From Acinetobacter junii CIP 64.5 (GTDB lineage Bacteria; Pseudomonadota; Gammaproteobacteria; Pseudomonadales; Moraxellaceae), in the NCBI RefSeq assembly GCF_000368765.1, contig NZ_KB849654.1, positions 586,043 through 650,042 of the forward strand: a stretch of DNA of 64,000 nt. The letters are read 5' to 3'. The translations under genes and the position numbers were made by a program. The notes beneath the pieces are model-generated. The model had not been told where the DNA came from and searched no databases. It worked only from the letters and a program-made list of their open reading frames with translations. Position 1 is the stretch's first letter, and every line of letters starts with the position of its first letter. Positions 1 through 8,934 of the stretch are shown piece after piece.

Positions 1-926
1 GAAATACGTTGCCAATTCTGTTGAAACTCATCAACATCGGATGAATTAGTCAAAACATTTAATAACGTATCAACTAATTGATCATGTGCTTCTGAGCTTA
101 AATTTTGCTGCTCTTCAAGTTGATCACAAAGTTGCATTAGTTCATCAACTTTAGTAACTATACGTTGTTGTTCATCTAATGGAGGAATTGGAATAGGTGT
201 ATTTCTTAATGCATTAAGAGATACGAAAGATTGCACTGCACCTTGAGCATTCGCTTTCAAATGATCTGTAATATAAATCAGATATTTTAAAACATATCTG
301 ATGTTTGTAATCTCACGCTGATAAGGTTTAAATAATGCAACATTTTTAACACTAAACTCTTGATAGGTATCAACTAATACTGGATTACCAATACTACCAA
401 TCATAGCAAATAAAATATCACCGAACTCAACTTTAGATCTTATCGAAATAGATTCATGATCTTTTTTAGAAATATACTTAACATCTGTAAAATCTAGTTT
501 ACCACTTGAGATATTTTTACTAGTTATAAGTGGATATCCTTTCTCAATATACTTAGGAGTATCATGAGTTCCATCTCTTACATCCAAGTAATCCTGTAAT
601 GTAAGCCATGTCCAGCTTGATGGAATAATATACTTTTCTTCAATAGGTAGTTTTTTTGATTTTTTTATTACACCTTTATCAATTAATTTTTGCTTAAATT
701 CGTTCAATTCTTTTATTAGCACTTGAGAACTTTCTAAAGAATTTCTAGTAGATAATTTGCCCTTGAATGCCAAGTCTAAAATCAATTCACGTAATTTCTG
801 CACACCATAAATTGAATTACTAGAACCTGAACTACGTCCACGTCCCGACTTTTTTTCAGTTTCCGCTGTTAACCAAATATCTAAATGCTCAGTAATGAGT
901 TTCTTAACATCTGTCATTTTACTCAT
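1..926 (-). CDS. hsdS: Type I restriction-modification specificity subunit HsdS (partial)
   Basis: The frame is open from an ATG at 926 to the left edge, so the C-terminus is missing. The readable protein of about 308 residues has an N-terminal target recognition domain (WTWLTLQDYLDVRDGTHD, then GYPLITSKNI) and a conserved stretch ending NTPIPIPPLDEQQRIV, followed by a helical linker (KVDELMQLCDQLEEQ), as in HsdS proteins. HsdS gives DNA sequence specificity to the HsdR2M2S complex. It begins 6 nt after the hsdM stop and is the last gene of the operon. A second in-frame ATG at 917 is an alternative start. The second recognition domain cannot be judged because it lies outside the window. Confidence 0.93.
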   Translation of the reverse strand, partial: MSKMTDVKKLITEHLDIWLTAETEKKSGRGRSSGSSNSIYGVQKLRELILDLAFKGKLSTRNSLESSQVLIKELNEFKQKLIDKGVIKKSKKLPIEEKYIIPSSWTWLTLQDYLDVRDGTHDTPKYIEKGYPLITSKNISSGKLDFTDVKYISKKDHESISIRSKVEFGDILFAMIGSIGNPVLVDTYQEFSVKNVALFKPYQREITNIRYVLKYLIYITDHLKANAQGAVQSFVSLNALRNTPIPIPPLDEQQRIVTKVDELMQLCDQLEEQQNLSSEAHDQLVDTLLNVLTNSSDVDEFQQNWQRI

Positions 927-932
927 CCCGAA

Positions 933-2408
933 CTATTGACCTAAAGATTCATCTAAAATTGCTTTTAATTGCTGACGAATTTTAGCAACCTCAGCTTCAA
1001 AGCTCTCATATTTAGCCAAAAGCTGTTCAGGGTCTTTTACATCCTCTTCAACTTGATGCGGATTTTTTATATCAAGGTTATAGCCGCGACCAATAATATC
1101 TTGAAGTGATACTTTCCATGCTTGTTCATTTGCTATACGACTTGCAAAGCCATCACTTTCTTTCCCCCACCATGCTTTTAAAGTGTCGAACTCCTTAAGC
1201 TGAAGCGGTTTAGTTTTGTTATAGGCTTTTACACCCTGTGGTAATTGGTGCTCATAGAACCATATATGTTCTGTTTTCTTCCCCTTGGTAAAGAATAAGA
1301 TATTGGTACTAATCGATGTATATGGTGCGAATACAGACTTAGGTAAACGAACAATCGTATGAAGATTACAATCTGCCATTAATTTTTCTTTAATGGCTGT
1401 TTTGATGCCCTCACCAAACATAAAACCATCAGGCAATACCACTGCTGCACGACCATGCACTTTTAAAAGCTGAATGATCAACACCATAAATAAATCGGCA
1501 GTTTCACGAGTCTGAAATTTTGAAGGGAAATTCTTCTCAATGCCTTGTTCTTCAGTACCACCAAATGGAGGATTAGTCAGAACTACATCTACACGTTTAT
1601 CTGTTCCCCATGAAATCAAAGGGTACGATAAAGTGTTGTCTCTACGGATTTGTACAGGTACATCAATACCATGCAGAATCATATTGGTTGTACATAGCAA
1701 ATGCGGCAAAGGCTTCTTTTCAATTCCATAAATACTATTTTGTAATATCTTTTCATCTTCAGCAGTTTGAACATAGTTTTCACGCTTATGTTCAATTGCA
1801 GAAGTAAGGAACCCACCTGTACCGCACGCAGGATCAAGCACAGATTCACCTAATTGAGGATCGATCATCTGCGTCATAAAAGTTGTGACTGCACGTGGAG
1901 TATAAAACTCACCTGAGTTTTTGGCAGCCTGTAAATCACGTAATAACTGTTCGTAAATATCACCGAAGGCATGACGTTCTTTAGATTTATTAAAATCAAA
2001 GCCCTTTTGAATCTGGTTAATGACTTTACGAATCAAACCTCCAGATTTCATATAGTTATATGCATCAGCAAATACATTTTGTACTACACGAGCGCATGGA
2101 TCATCGTTTTCAACAGCTAGATTTTGTAATGCTGGGAACAATTCATTGTCGATGAAATCTTTAAGCTCATCTCCTGTCATACCTTCATCATTCGCAGCCC
2201 AATTGCGCCAACGAAATTTTTCAGGAATCGGGGATTTAAAAGTTGTCCCTTCCAATAAAGCTAAAGTTGCTAGTTCATTCTCTCGATCATCAACAACCTT
2301 AAGGAACAACATCCACACCAACTGCCCAAGACGTTGCACATCACCATCAACGCCCACATCTTCACGCATGGTATCTTGAATGGATTTAATTGTTCCTGAA
2401 ATGCTCAT
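933..2408 (-). CDS. hsdM: Type I restriction-modification DNA methyltransferase subunit HsdM
   Basis: This 491-residue N6-adenine methyltransferase has the HsdM N-terminal helical domain (about residues 5-130), the AdoMet motif I DPACGTGG at 192-199 and the catalytic motif IV NPPF at 279-282. The segment GEFYTPRAV (166-174) is typical of HsdM. It methylates the site chosen by HsdS and protects host DNA, and forms part of the restriction complex. Length is usual for the family. It lies 53 nt after hsdR and 6 nt before hsdS, so the three genes are probably one transcript. Confidence 0.97.
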   Translation of the reverse strand: MSISGTIKSIQDTMREDVGVDGDVQRLGQLVWMLFLKVVDDRENELATLALLEGTTFKSPIPEKFRWRNWAANDEGMTGDELKDFIDNELFPALQNLAVENDDPCARVVQNVFADAYNYMKSGGLIRKVINQIQKGFDFNKSKERHAFGDIYEQLLRDLQAAKNSGEFYTPRAVTTFMTQMIDPQLGESVLDPACGTGGFLTSAIEHKRENYVQTAEDEKILQNSIYGIEKKPLPHLLCTTNMILHGIDVPVQIRRDNTLSYPLISWGTDKRVDVVLTNPPFGGTEEQGIEKNFPSKFQTRETADLFMVLIIQLLKVHGRAAVVLPDGFMFGEGIKTAIKEKLMADCNLHTIVRLPKSVFAPYTSISTNILFFTKGKKTEHIWFYEHQLPQGVKAYNKTKPLQLKEFDTLKAWWGKESDGFASRIANEQAWKVSLQDIIGRGYNLDIKNPHQVEEDVKDPEQLLAKYESFEAEVAKIRQQLKAILDESLGQ

Positions 2409-2461
2409 ATTACAACTGCATTAAACTTAAAAATTTGGCGGCAATTGTATCAATCCAGTGA

Positions 2462-4840
2462 TTAAGATGCATCCTCATATAAATGATCTCCTAGCTCTTT
2501 TAAAGCATTTGTATATGCTTCAACCGACCCAAATGACTGAATAATTTCAATGATTGATCCCATTTGGTTAAAAGGCGGAATTTGTAAAATCTTTACATCT
2601 TCAATTGGCTCAATCCCCTGATCTGCGTATTTATCTAGTAAGGCATCTAATACCTGACGAGCCTGATCATTATATTTGGTGAAATAGTTGCGTTTACGTA
2701 CATTATTAGCACGTTCTTTTTTAGTCAAAGCAGGCTGATCGAAAGCAATATGACAAATCATATCGAAAGGATCAAAATCTTTCCCAACCTCATCCTCTAA
2801 TGCTTCAAAAATTACGCCTTGTTTCTTAAACTCATCAATAATTAAAGACTTTTTAGCAGTACCTTTCCATTTTCTTAAAAATGCATCTAAAGATTCATAG
2901 TCTTTTAAAATATGCTGGCGTGTATAGTCTTTCAGTGATTCAGTAACTAATTTTCCATCGTTATCATAAAACTGAACCCGCTCTCCAATCACATTAACGG
3001 CAACATCATTTACATAGAATTTTCTTGGTGGTTCACCACCACCGTCACCTGTATCCTCACCATCAGAAGTACCCCCTATTGTTGAATCATCATCAGGATA
3101 ATCTGTATCATCACCTTCATCTCCAATATCTGGCTCATCAGGTGGTACTACAGGTTCATCTGATTTAGGTTCATAAATGACAACAGGCTCACCATCAAAA
3201 GCTGGATCACTAAAAAGCTCTGTAGCTTTTTTGAAATCCATAATCGTAAACCACGTTTTTCCGAACTCTTCATTGATACGCGTACCACGACCAATCATTT
3301 GTTTAAATTCAGTCATAGACTTAATATGCTGATCAAGCACAATCAATTTACAAGTCTCTGAATCCACCCCTGTGGTCATCAATTTGGAGGTTGTTGCTAT
3401 AACGGGATAACGTTCTTCGGGATTAATAAAGTTATCTAGTTCAGCCTTACCCTCTTTATCATCGCCTGTAATACGCATGACAAATTTACGGTTTTCTTTA
3501 ACTCGCTCAGGATTCAAATTAACCAATGCTTGACGCATCCGTTCTGCATGATCAATATCATCACAAAACACAATTGTTTTGGCATAAGGATCTGTATTAA
3601 CTAAAAACTCTGTAATTTTTTGAGCAACAATTTCTGTACGACTCTTTAAAACAAGCCCTTTATCCATATCTTTAAGATTATAGATGCGATCAGTAATTTC
3701 ATTGCCATGCTGATCCTTTTTGCCTTTCTCTGGTCGCCATCCTTGTAGGTCTTTATCTAGATCGATACGCACAACTTTATAAGGTGCAAGGAAACCATCT
3801 TGAATCCCTTGTTTCAACGTATAGGTATAAACTGGATCACCAAAATATGTAATGTTTGAAGTATCTTTGGTTTCTTTTGGGGTCGCTGTTAAACCAACAT
3901 GAGTAGCTGAACTAAAGTATTCTAAAATTTCACGCCATGATGAATCTTCTTTTGCACTTCCTCGATGACATTCATCAATCACAATTAAGTCGAAAAACTC
4001 AGGACTAAACTGCTTATAAATATTTTTTTCTTCTTCCGAACCTGTTACCGCCTGATAAAGAGAGAGATAAATTTCATAACTTTTATCAATCATACGCTTA
4101 GAAATTTTAGTCATGTGCTGACCAAAAGGTTTGAAATCTTTGTTTTTGGTTTGGTCTACTAAAATATTTCTATCAGCTAAAAATAAAATCCGTTTTTTCG
4201 CACCAGCTTTCCATAGACGCCAGATAATTTGAAAAGCTGTATAGGTTTTTCCTGTACCTGTTGCCATAACAAGCAAAATGCGATTTTGCCCACGCGCGAT
4301 TGCTTCAATTGTTTTATTAATTGCATTAACTTGGTAATAACGAGGCATACGTCCTGATCCATCGTCATAATATGGGTATTCAACAATTTGTTTAGATTCA
4401 GGGGTAGTCAAACCATTATATTGCTCATACAGCTTCCATAATCGCTCAGGGGAGGGAAATTCATCTAATTCTAGTTCTTGTTCAACTTTTCCAAATAATC
4501 CCGTTTGGTCATGGAATAAGAAGCCATCACCATTACTTGAAAAAACAAAAGGTACTTGTAAACAATCAGCATAAGCTAAAGCCTGCTGCATACCAGACCC
4601 CAGACTATGATTATTATCTTTGGCTTCAATAACTGCTAAAGGAATATTCTTCTTATAGTAAAGAACATAATCGGCACGTTTTCGCTCACCACGAGTGTGT
4701 AGCTTCCCACGTACCATGATTTGACCATTGGTAAAAGTTACTTCTTCACGAATTTGGTGCGCAGTCCATCCAGCTTGTTCTAAGGCAGGATTGATAAATT
4801 TACTACATATATCTCGTTCAGATAGTTTCTTCTTATCCAT
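2462..4840 (-). CDS. hsdR: Type I restriction endonuclease/translocase subunit HsdR
   Basis: The 792-residue protein has an N-terminal PD-(D/E)xK nuclease domain, with D57 and the E72-A-K74 signature in the context [10 protein letters not shown] superfamily 2 helicase motor follows: Walker A ATGTGKT at 193-199, DECH at 289-292 and TAT at 318-320. After the motor comes a very acidic Gly/Asp/Pro-rich linker (roughly residues 560-615) and a C-terminal helical domain for binding HsdM. The protein translocates DNA with ATP and cleaves unmethylated DNA. It is the first gene of the operon. The acidic linker is longer and more biased than in many HsdR proteins. The start is the ATG at 4840, with only a weak upstream ribosome site. 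Confidence 0.96.
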   Translation of the reverse strand: MDKKKLSERDICSKFINPALEQAGWTAHQIREEVTFTNGQIMVRGKLHTRGERKRADYVLYYKKNIPLAVIEAKDNNHSLGSGMQQALAYADCLQVPFVFSSNGDGFLFHDQTGLFGKVEQELELDEFPSPERLWKLYEQYNGLTTPESKQIVEYPYYDDGSGRMPRYYQVNAINKTIEAIARGQNRILLVMATGTGKTYTAFQIIWRLWKAGAKKRILFLADRNILVDQTKNKDFKPFGQHMTKISKRMIDKSYEIYLSLYQAVTGSEEEKNIYKQFSPEFFDLIVIDECHRGSAKEDSSWREILEYFSSATHVGLTATPKETKDTSNITYFGDPVYTYTLKQGIQDGFLAPYKVVRIDLDKDLQGWRPEKGKKDQHGNEITDRIYNLKDMDKGLVLKSRTEIVAQKITEFLVNTDPYAKTIVFCDDIDHAERMRQALVNLNPERVKENRKFVMRITGDDKEGKAELDNFINPEERYPVIATTSKLMTTGVDSETCKLIVLDQHIKSMTEFKQMIGRGTRINEEFGKTWFTIMDFKKATELFSDPAFDGEPVVIYEPKSDEPVVPPDEPDIGDEGDDTDYPDDDSTIGGTSDGEDTGDGGGEPPRKFYVNDVAVNVIGERVQFYDNDGKLVTESLKDYTRQHILKDYESLDAFLRKWKGTAKKSLIIDEFKKQGVIFEALEDEVGKDFDPFDMICHIAFDQPALTKKERANNVRKRNYFTKYNDQARQVLDALLDKYADQGIEPIEDVKILQIPPFNQMGSIIEIIQSFGSVEAYTNALKELGDHLYEDAS

Positions 4841-5122
4841 TCTAAAACCATGTATTTGATTCTTATAATTAGAATAATGAATTTTGGAAACTATTGATAG
4901 TTAATCAATAGGTTAATAATTTCAGTATATGAAAATGATTTATCCTTAGAACAGCTATGTAATGAAGTTTTGTGAGTAACAAAAATGAATTGAAACAATA
5001 CACAATTAGATAGCCGACGGCCTAATAATACATTGGAGTGTACACCAAAAATTGGAGATATTATTAAATACATTCTATCTCATGGTAATCCTCCCATAAA
5101 TAACCGAAGTTAAAAGTAGAGG

Positions 5123-5938
5123 TTAAGCAGCCATTAGAGGTGGCTTTCCTTTGTTAGCTTGATGTGGTCTTTCATGGTTGTAATGCCACAACCAGTTTGT
5201 TGCATAATCTTGTACTTCATCCAAAGTATCAAATAAATGCTTGCTCAGCCAACTATAACGTATGGTCCGATTATAGCGTTCAATATACGCATTCTGCTGT
5301 GGCTTACCCGGTTGAATATATTCAATACGAATACCGTGCTCAGTAGCCCAGCGCACAAATTCGTGACTGATAAATTCGGGACCATTATCGCATCGGATCA
5401 CTAACGGTTTTTCTCTCCACTCCAGCAATTGATTCAACGTACGAATAACCCTGATTGTGGGCAATGAGAACCCTGCTTCAATGGCTAGGCCTTCGCGGCG
5501 GTAATCATCAATCACATTCAATAATCGAAACTTGCGACCATCGGAAAGCTGATCATGCATAAAATCTAATGACCAAACCTGATTTTCTCGGATTGGTTCT
5601 TTCAATGGTTCAGGCGCATGCCGTTTTAGTCTTCTTCTCGGTTTAATACGCAGATTCAGTGCCAACTCACAGTAAATGCGGTAAACCCGCTTGTGATTCC
5701 AGCAGCAACTCCCAACATGCCGTAAATACGAGAAGCACAAACCAAAGCCCCAATCGGAATTTTCCTCAGTGAGTTCAATGAGCTGTTCAGCAATGAGTGC
5801 ATTGTCATCGCTGAGATTGGCTTGATAGCGGTAGTAGGTTTCACTAATGCCAAATGCTTTACAAGCCAAACGAATACTAATGGCATGCTGGGCAACTGCC
5901 TGTTGTGCCATCTTACGCCGGCAAGATGGCTTTACCAC
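5123..5938 (-). CDS. IS3-family transposase OrfB (catalytic part)
   Basis: The 271-residue reading frame carries the rve-type DDE integrase core. The acidic residues occur in [16 protein letters not shown] and [10 protein letters not shown], and a helix-turn-helix-like region (HTH_21 type) precedes them. It overlaps orfA by 7 nt. It is probably made as an OrfAB fusion by -1 frameshifting at the minus-strand heptamer AAAAAAG (5944-5938), which joins orfA ...AKK to VVKPSCRRK. The GTG start of the separate frame is therefore probably not the main start. No internal stop is seen, so the element may be active. Confidence 0.93.
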   Translation of the reverse strand: MVKPSCRRKMAQQAVAQHAISIRLACKAFGISETYYRYQANLSDDNALIAEQLIELTEENSDWGFGLCFSYLRHVGSCCWNHKRVYRIYCELALNLRIKPRRRLKRHAPEPLKEPIRENQVWSLDFMHDQLSDGRKFRLLNVIDDYRREGLAIEAGFSLPTIRVIRTLNQLLEWREKPLVIRCDNGPEFISHEFVRWATEHGIRIEYIQPGKPQQNAYIERYNRTIRYSWLSKHLFDTLDEVQDYATNWLWHYNHERPHQANKGKPPLMAA

Positions 5939-6198
5939 TTTTTTGCCATCGCTTCCTGGATGATTTCGGCCTTTAATCGCTCTTCCGCATACATCTTTTT
6001 AAGTCTGGTATTTTCGGCTTCTAGCTCTTTCAGTCGAGCCATTAATGATGTATCCATACCACCATATTTGGCACGCCATTTATAAAAGGTAGCATTACTC
6101 ATGCCATGTTCACGGCAAAGGGTCGCTACAGGTGTGCCAGATTCTGCCTGTTTCAAGATGGACATGATCTGACTGTCAGTAAATTTAGATGTTTTCAT
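5932..6198 (-). CDS. IS3-family transposase OrfA (DNA-binding part)
   Basis: This 88-residue protein has the HTH_8 transposase fold ([16 protein letters not shown] ... [15 protein letters not shown]) followed by a leucine-zipper-like helix ([19 protein letters not shown]). OrfA binds the terminal repeats and regulates transposition. It ends seven nucleotides inside orfB, at an A6G frameshift signal. Confidence 0.93.
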   Translation of the reverse strand: MKTSKFTDSQIMSILKQAESGTPVATLCREHGMSNATFYKWRAKYGGMDTSLMARLKELEAENTRLKKMYAEERLKAEIIQEAMAKKW

Positions 6199-6269
6199 GC
6201 AGAATCTCCTGCTCGTATCTTAAGAGAAAATTCTACTTTTAGATCCTATTATTTTTAGGGGGGATTACC

Positions 6270-6549
6270 TCATGAAAGAACTCAAAGAAGTAATTCATTA
6301 CAGTAAAAACATGTTGGATCTTTTTTTATTTTTCAATTTATTAGGAAATTTGAAAAAAATTTCATAAAAAACATGCCAATTTGCGCATCAACAGTAAGCT
6401 ATTCATAGGCATGGCAGGTATGTTGTTGATAAGATGACAGTCTAGGAATATTTATTTAATTATTTTTATAATTAAATGGGTGACGGTAACCTTCCCAAAG
6501 GATATGAATAACACTATTAACCCAATTTAATCGATTTAAGGTTTTAGAT
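6270..6549. other. Intergenic region between IS3 element and small orphan gene
   Basis: No gene is recognised here. The stretch is A+T-rich and holds a perfect 10-bp inverted repeat ATTTAATTAT / ATAATTAAAT at 6454-6477 with a TTTT loop, about 73 bp before the next start codon. It could be an operator or simply A+T-rich structure. Confidence 0.5.
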
Positions 6550-6804
6550 ATGACAATTGAAAACCCAGAGAACGAACGTGAAATAGCTAAAGCTGCCGCT
6601 CTTGTGCTTCAGAACCGCTTTATTGAAGTTACACGTACTAGAACAGTACTCTATGTAAAGAATGATATCGTATGGAGTAAAGCTCCCAATAGCGAACCTG
6701 TATTGGTCAAAAAGTTATCCGGACGCAATCCAGATCTTGCGAAAAGGTTTGCTGGCCGAGGGACTTACAAAATTAAAAAACGTGGTAATGATTTTATTAC
6801 CTAA
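6550..6804 (+). CDS. Small conserved-looking hypothetical protein
   Basis: The 84-residue basic protein begins MTIENPENEREIAKAA and ends with a Lys/Arg-rich segment (GTYKIKKRGNDFIT). An AAGG ribosome site lies 8 nt before the ATG at 6550, which supports it as a gene. I do not recognise a domain and see no signal peptide or membrane segment. It converges with the XRE regulator at 6884 and sits between two insertion sequences beside the type I RM operon, so it is probably island cargo. Function unknown. Confidence 0.6.
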   Translation: MTIENPENEREIAKAAALVLQNRFIEVTRTRTVLYVKNDIVWSKAPNSEPVLVKKLSGRNPDLAKRFAGRGTYKIKKRGNDFIT

Positions 6805-6883
6805 TAGTAGTCTATCTTTGAACGCATACTATTCATATTCAAGATAGATAATTATAAAAATAATAGTAAAGCTAGAAGCCTCA

Positions 6884-7096
6884 TTAGTCTTTAGGCAGCA
6901 AATCATGTGGTGCAACTTTAAGTATTTGTGCAATCTCATAGAGCTTTAGTACCGTGATATTTACTTCTCCTCGCTCAATACGTCCCACATAACTACGATC
7001 GATATTGCAAAGTAATGCTAATTTTTCTTGAGTAATTTTCTGCTCAATTCGACAATTCCGAATAGCATGTCCAATTTTCTGTGCTAAATCGTTCAT
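6884..7096 (-). CDS. Small XRE-family transcriptional regulator (C-protein-like)
   Basis: The 70-residue protein is one helix-turn-helix domain of the lambda Cro/XRE type (IGHAIRNCRIEQKITQEKLA ... DRSYVGRIERGEVNITVLKLYEIA), ending APHDLLPKD. Size and sequence resemble controller (C) proteins of restriction systems and small phage-type repressors. The start ATG at 7096 has AGGAA 8 nt upstream, and that site lies inside a palindromic array (7098-7128), suggesting autoregulation. It lies near the hsd operon, but an IS3 element separates them. Whether it controls restriction genes or something lost from the island is unknown. Confidence 0.85.
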   Translation of the reverse strand: MNDLAQKIGHAIRNCRIEQKITQEKLALLCNIDRSYVGRIERGEVNITVLKLYEIAQILKVAPHDLLPKD

Positions 7097-7097
7097 A

Positions 7098-7128
7098 AGT
7101 TCTATTCCTATAAAGAATAGAACTATTC
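7098..7128. promoter_or_regulatory. Palindromic operator candidate upstream of the XRE regulator
   Basis: A perfect 10-bp inverted repeat AGTTCTATTC / GAATAGAACT (7098-7107 and 7115-7124, 7-nt spacer) is followed by a third half-site CTATTC (7123-7128) that forms a second dyad with GAATAG. Three half-sites overlap the Shine-Dalgarno sequence of the XRE gene, the layout of an autoregulatory C-box-type operator. Binding is inferred. Confidence 0.6.
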
Positions 7129-7352
7129 ATTTTTGAGGACTAAGTATCCACGGCTTATAATCCTCATTGTTATTAAATTTTTGATACTAAAAATAATTCT
7201 GAGCCAGAATTTCTATGCAAACTTCTAATGCTAAGGTCATAAGCAAGTAATTACTCAAAATTTATACACCCATAACCACATACTTTGCTTTGAATATAAA
7301 ACTCCAGATGAAAAAGGACTATAATCCTCTTTTTTTCCACTATGTGATTTAG

Positions 7353-7750
7353 ATGAACGAAATCAAGCACCCTCTTAAAGAACAGTTTCTTCTGTTGCTT
7401 GAAAATGATATTTTCTTGATATGGTTCAAACCAAAAGATCTTTGGGCATACTTCGAAGGTGCTCCTGACTCATCAAAATGGCAAATCTACTCTTTCATTA
7501 AACAATTAGTAAAATTTGGCTATTTAAAAAAAGTCTACGACGAATTAGGGAATCAATATTATTCAGAAACCGATAAGTTGAGTGATTTTAGAATTAGTCA
7601 TTGCAAAGAAAAAGCAAAAACAACATTAACAGAAAAATTAAGATTACTCGACCAAGAAAAAGCTGAAAAACATTTTGAAATACAAATAACTAGAGAGCTA
7701 AGCAAACAACTACCAGAAATTAATTATTGTTTTAAAAACTACATAAAAGA
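7353..7750 (+). pseudogene. 5' part of an unidentified gene cut by an IS5-family element
   Basis: The native reading frame starts at ATG 7353 and runs to the IS edge at 7750 (about 132 residues, ending NYIKE). The next 27 residues are IS-derived. The N-terminus (QFLLLLENDIFLIWFKPKDLWAYF ... IYSFIKQLVKFGYLKKV) looks like a winged-helix fold, followed by a charged helical region. Sequence on the other side of the IS belongs to a different gene, so the 3' part of this gene has been lost. Function unknown. Confidence 0.7.
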
Positions 7751-8789
7751 GGCTTTGTTGCACAAAGATTTGAAATGCAAAGCGCCCCTAATTGAGCCAA
7801 ATTTAAGGCGTAACTTGGGTAAGTGGTCGACCTAATTCCGTAAATCTGTTAAGAACTGCTACACGTGCATGGATCTCATTCACTTGGCTATCAAAACTCC
7901 TTGCACTGAGTTTATCTCCTAATAATTTGATGCAATGCATCTTAGTTTCAACCAAACTTCGCCGATGATAGCCTGACCATTTTTTCCATAGTGTCCTGCC
8001 TAAACGCTTAACTGTTCGAAGTAATTCATTTCGCTCTAGCGAGCTACTCTTTGTATCTTTCCATGGTTTCGCATTTTTTCTAAGTGGAATCACCGCATGC
8101 CCTTGCCGATCTGCAATGACCTGACGGCATTGCTTGGTGTCATAAGCTCCATCGGTATAAACAGAGTCAATCTGCTCATCTTGTGGAATCTGATTAAGTA
8201 AATCACCAAGCACCTGTGAATCACTGACATTATTGGTTGTAAGCTGAACTGCTCGTATTTGTAGGGTTTTAGCATCTATACCAATATGAAGTTTACGCCA
8301 TTGGCGACGATATTCAGGTCCATGTTTCTTGCGCTTCCATTCGCCCTCACCTAGAAACTTCATGCCTGTAGAGTCCATGAGTAGATGCAGCCCATCACGA
8401 CTTTTTTGGTAGCTGATTACAATATCAATATGCTTTTGTCTTCTACAAAGCGTGGTGTAATCTGGAGCTATCCAATTTAATCCGCAAAGTTTAATCAGAC
8501 TTTGCACAAAGCCAGTAACCATACGTAAAGACAGACGGAATAAGGATTTAATCATTAAGCAGCATTGGATGGCTGCGTCGGAGTAGGTTTGATTTCGCCC
8601 TTGTTTGCCTTTTGATGGAGCATACCATTGCGTAGCAGGATCAAACCAAATGGCAATATTTCCGCGACTCATAAGTGCTCGGTTATATGCGGGCCAATTG
8701 GTTGTGCGGTAGATTTTGTGTGTAGGCTTCTTCATTTGAAAATTATATCGCTGAAAAAGCCTTTACAGATAGGTTTGTGCAACAAAGCC
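7751..8789 (-). mobile_element. IS5-family (IS903-like) insertion sequence, 1039 bp, no target duplication
   Basis: The ends are inverted repeats GGCTTTGTTGCACAAA at 7751 and its complement ending at 8789, the type of end seen in the IS903 group. The single transposase gene fills the element. The 9 bp on the left (CATAAAAGA) and right (GATTTGAAC) do not match, although IS903-type elements normally make 9-bp duplications. Either one flank was deleted or the element arose by recombination between copies. Confidence 0.9.
7803..8735 (-). CDS. IS5-family transposase
   Basis: The 310-residue DDE transposase has the acidic residues in LLMDSTGMK, YTDGAYDT and VETKMHCIK. The N-terminal region (KIYRTTNWPAYNRALMSRG) and the spacing are those of the IS903 group. 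It cuts and joins at the GGCTTTGTTGC ends. The reading frame is intact. Confidence 0.94.
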   Translation of the reverse strand: MKKPTHKIYRTTNWPAYNRALMSRGNIAIWFDPATQWYAPSKGKQGRNQTYSDAAIQCCLMIKSLFRLSLRMVTGFVQSLIKLCGLNWIAPDYTTLCRRQKHIDIVISYQKSRDGLHLLMDSTGMKFLGEGEWKRKKHGPEYRRQWRKLHIGIDAKTLQIRAVQLTTNNVSDSQVLGDLLNQIPQDEQIDSVYTDGAYDTKQCRQVIADRQGHAVIPLRKNAKPWKDTKSSSLERNELLRTVKRLGRTLWKKWSGYHRRSLVETKMHCIKLLGDKLSARSFDSQVNEIHARVAVLNRFTELGRPLTQVTP

Positions 8790-8864
8790 GATTTGAACTA
8801 TACAACGCCTAAAAACTTGGTACCTACAAAACAAGTTGCAAAAGTCGAAGCTGCTGCACATTAA
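8790..8864 (+). pseudogene. 3' remnant of an unidentified gene
   Basis: Directly after the IS end an open frame encodes a 24-residue C-terminus (DLNYTTPKNL ... VEAAAH) and a TAA at 8862-8864. A good intrinsic terminator follows, so this is the genuine end of a chromosomal gene whose body was removed. It is not the continuation of the gene on the left side of the IS. I could not identify the parent gene. Confidence 0.6.
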
Positions 8865-8885
8865 GCATGCTTAAACTGAAACAGA

Positions 8886-8916
8886 AAGGGATGAGTTTCG
8901 ACTCTTCCCTTTTTTA
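8886..8916 (+). terminator. Intrinsic terminator of the truncated gene
   Basis: The stem AAGGGA-t-GAGT / ACTC-t-TCCCTT has a TTCG loop and a run of T (910-916 of this kilobase). It ends transcription of the gene remnant just before the MFS gene. Confidence 0.8.
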
Positions 8917-8934
8917 TTTTCTCATTTTTGAATT

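Larger units (their letters stand above)
5084..6269 (-). mobile_element. IS3-family insertion sequence, 1186 bp, with 4-bp target duplication
   Basis: The ends read inward from GGTAATCC on both sides, form imperfect inverted repeats of roughly 40 bp, and are flanked by TCAT at 5080-5083 and 6270-6273, a perfect 4-bp duplication. The element carries overlapping orfA and orfB with an A6G slippery heptamer. Length, organisation and DDE residues fit IS3. A 4-bp duplication and the orfA sequence suggest the IS407 group, but the group is an inference. It sits 243 bp upstream of hsdR and may influence its expression. Confidence 0.92.

Noticed and set aside
4891-5073. 60-codon open frame between hsdR and the IS3 element
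   Set aside because: No ribosome site or recognisable sequence. Rejoining the flanks across the IS does not extend it because a stop comes directly upstream.
8628-8864. 78-codon plus-strand frame across the IS right end
   Set aside because: Most of it is antisense to the transposase; only the last 24 codons after the IS edge look like a real gene remnant.
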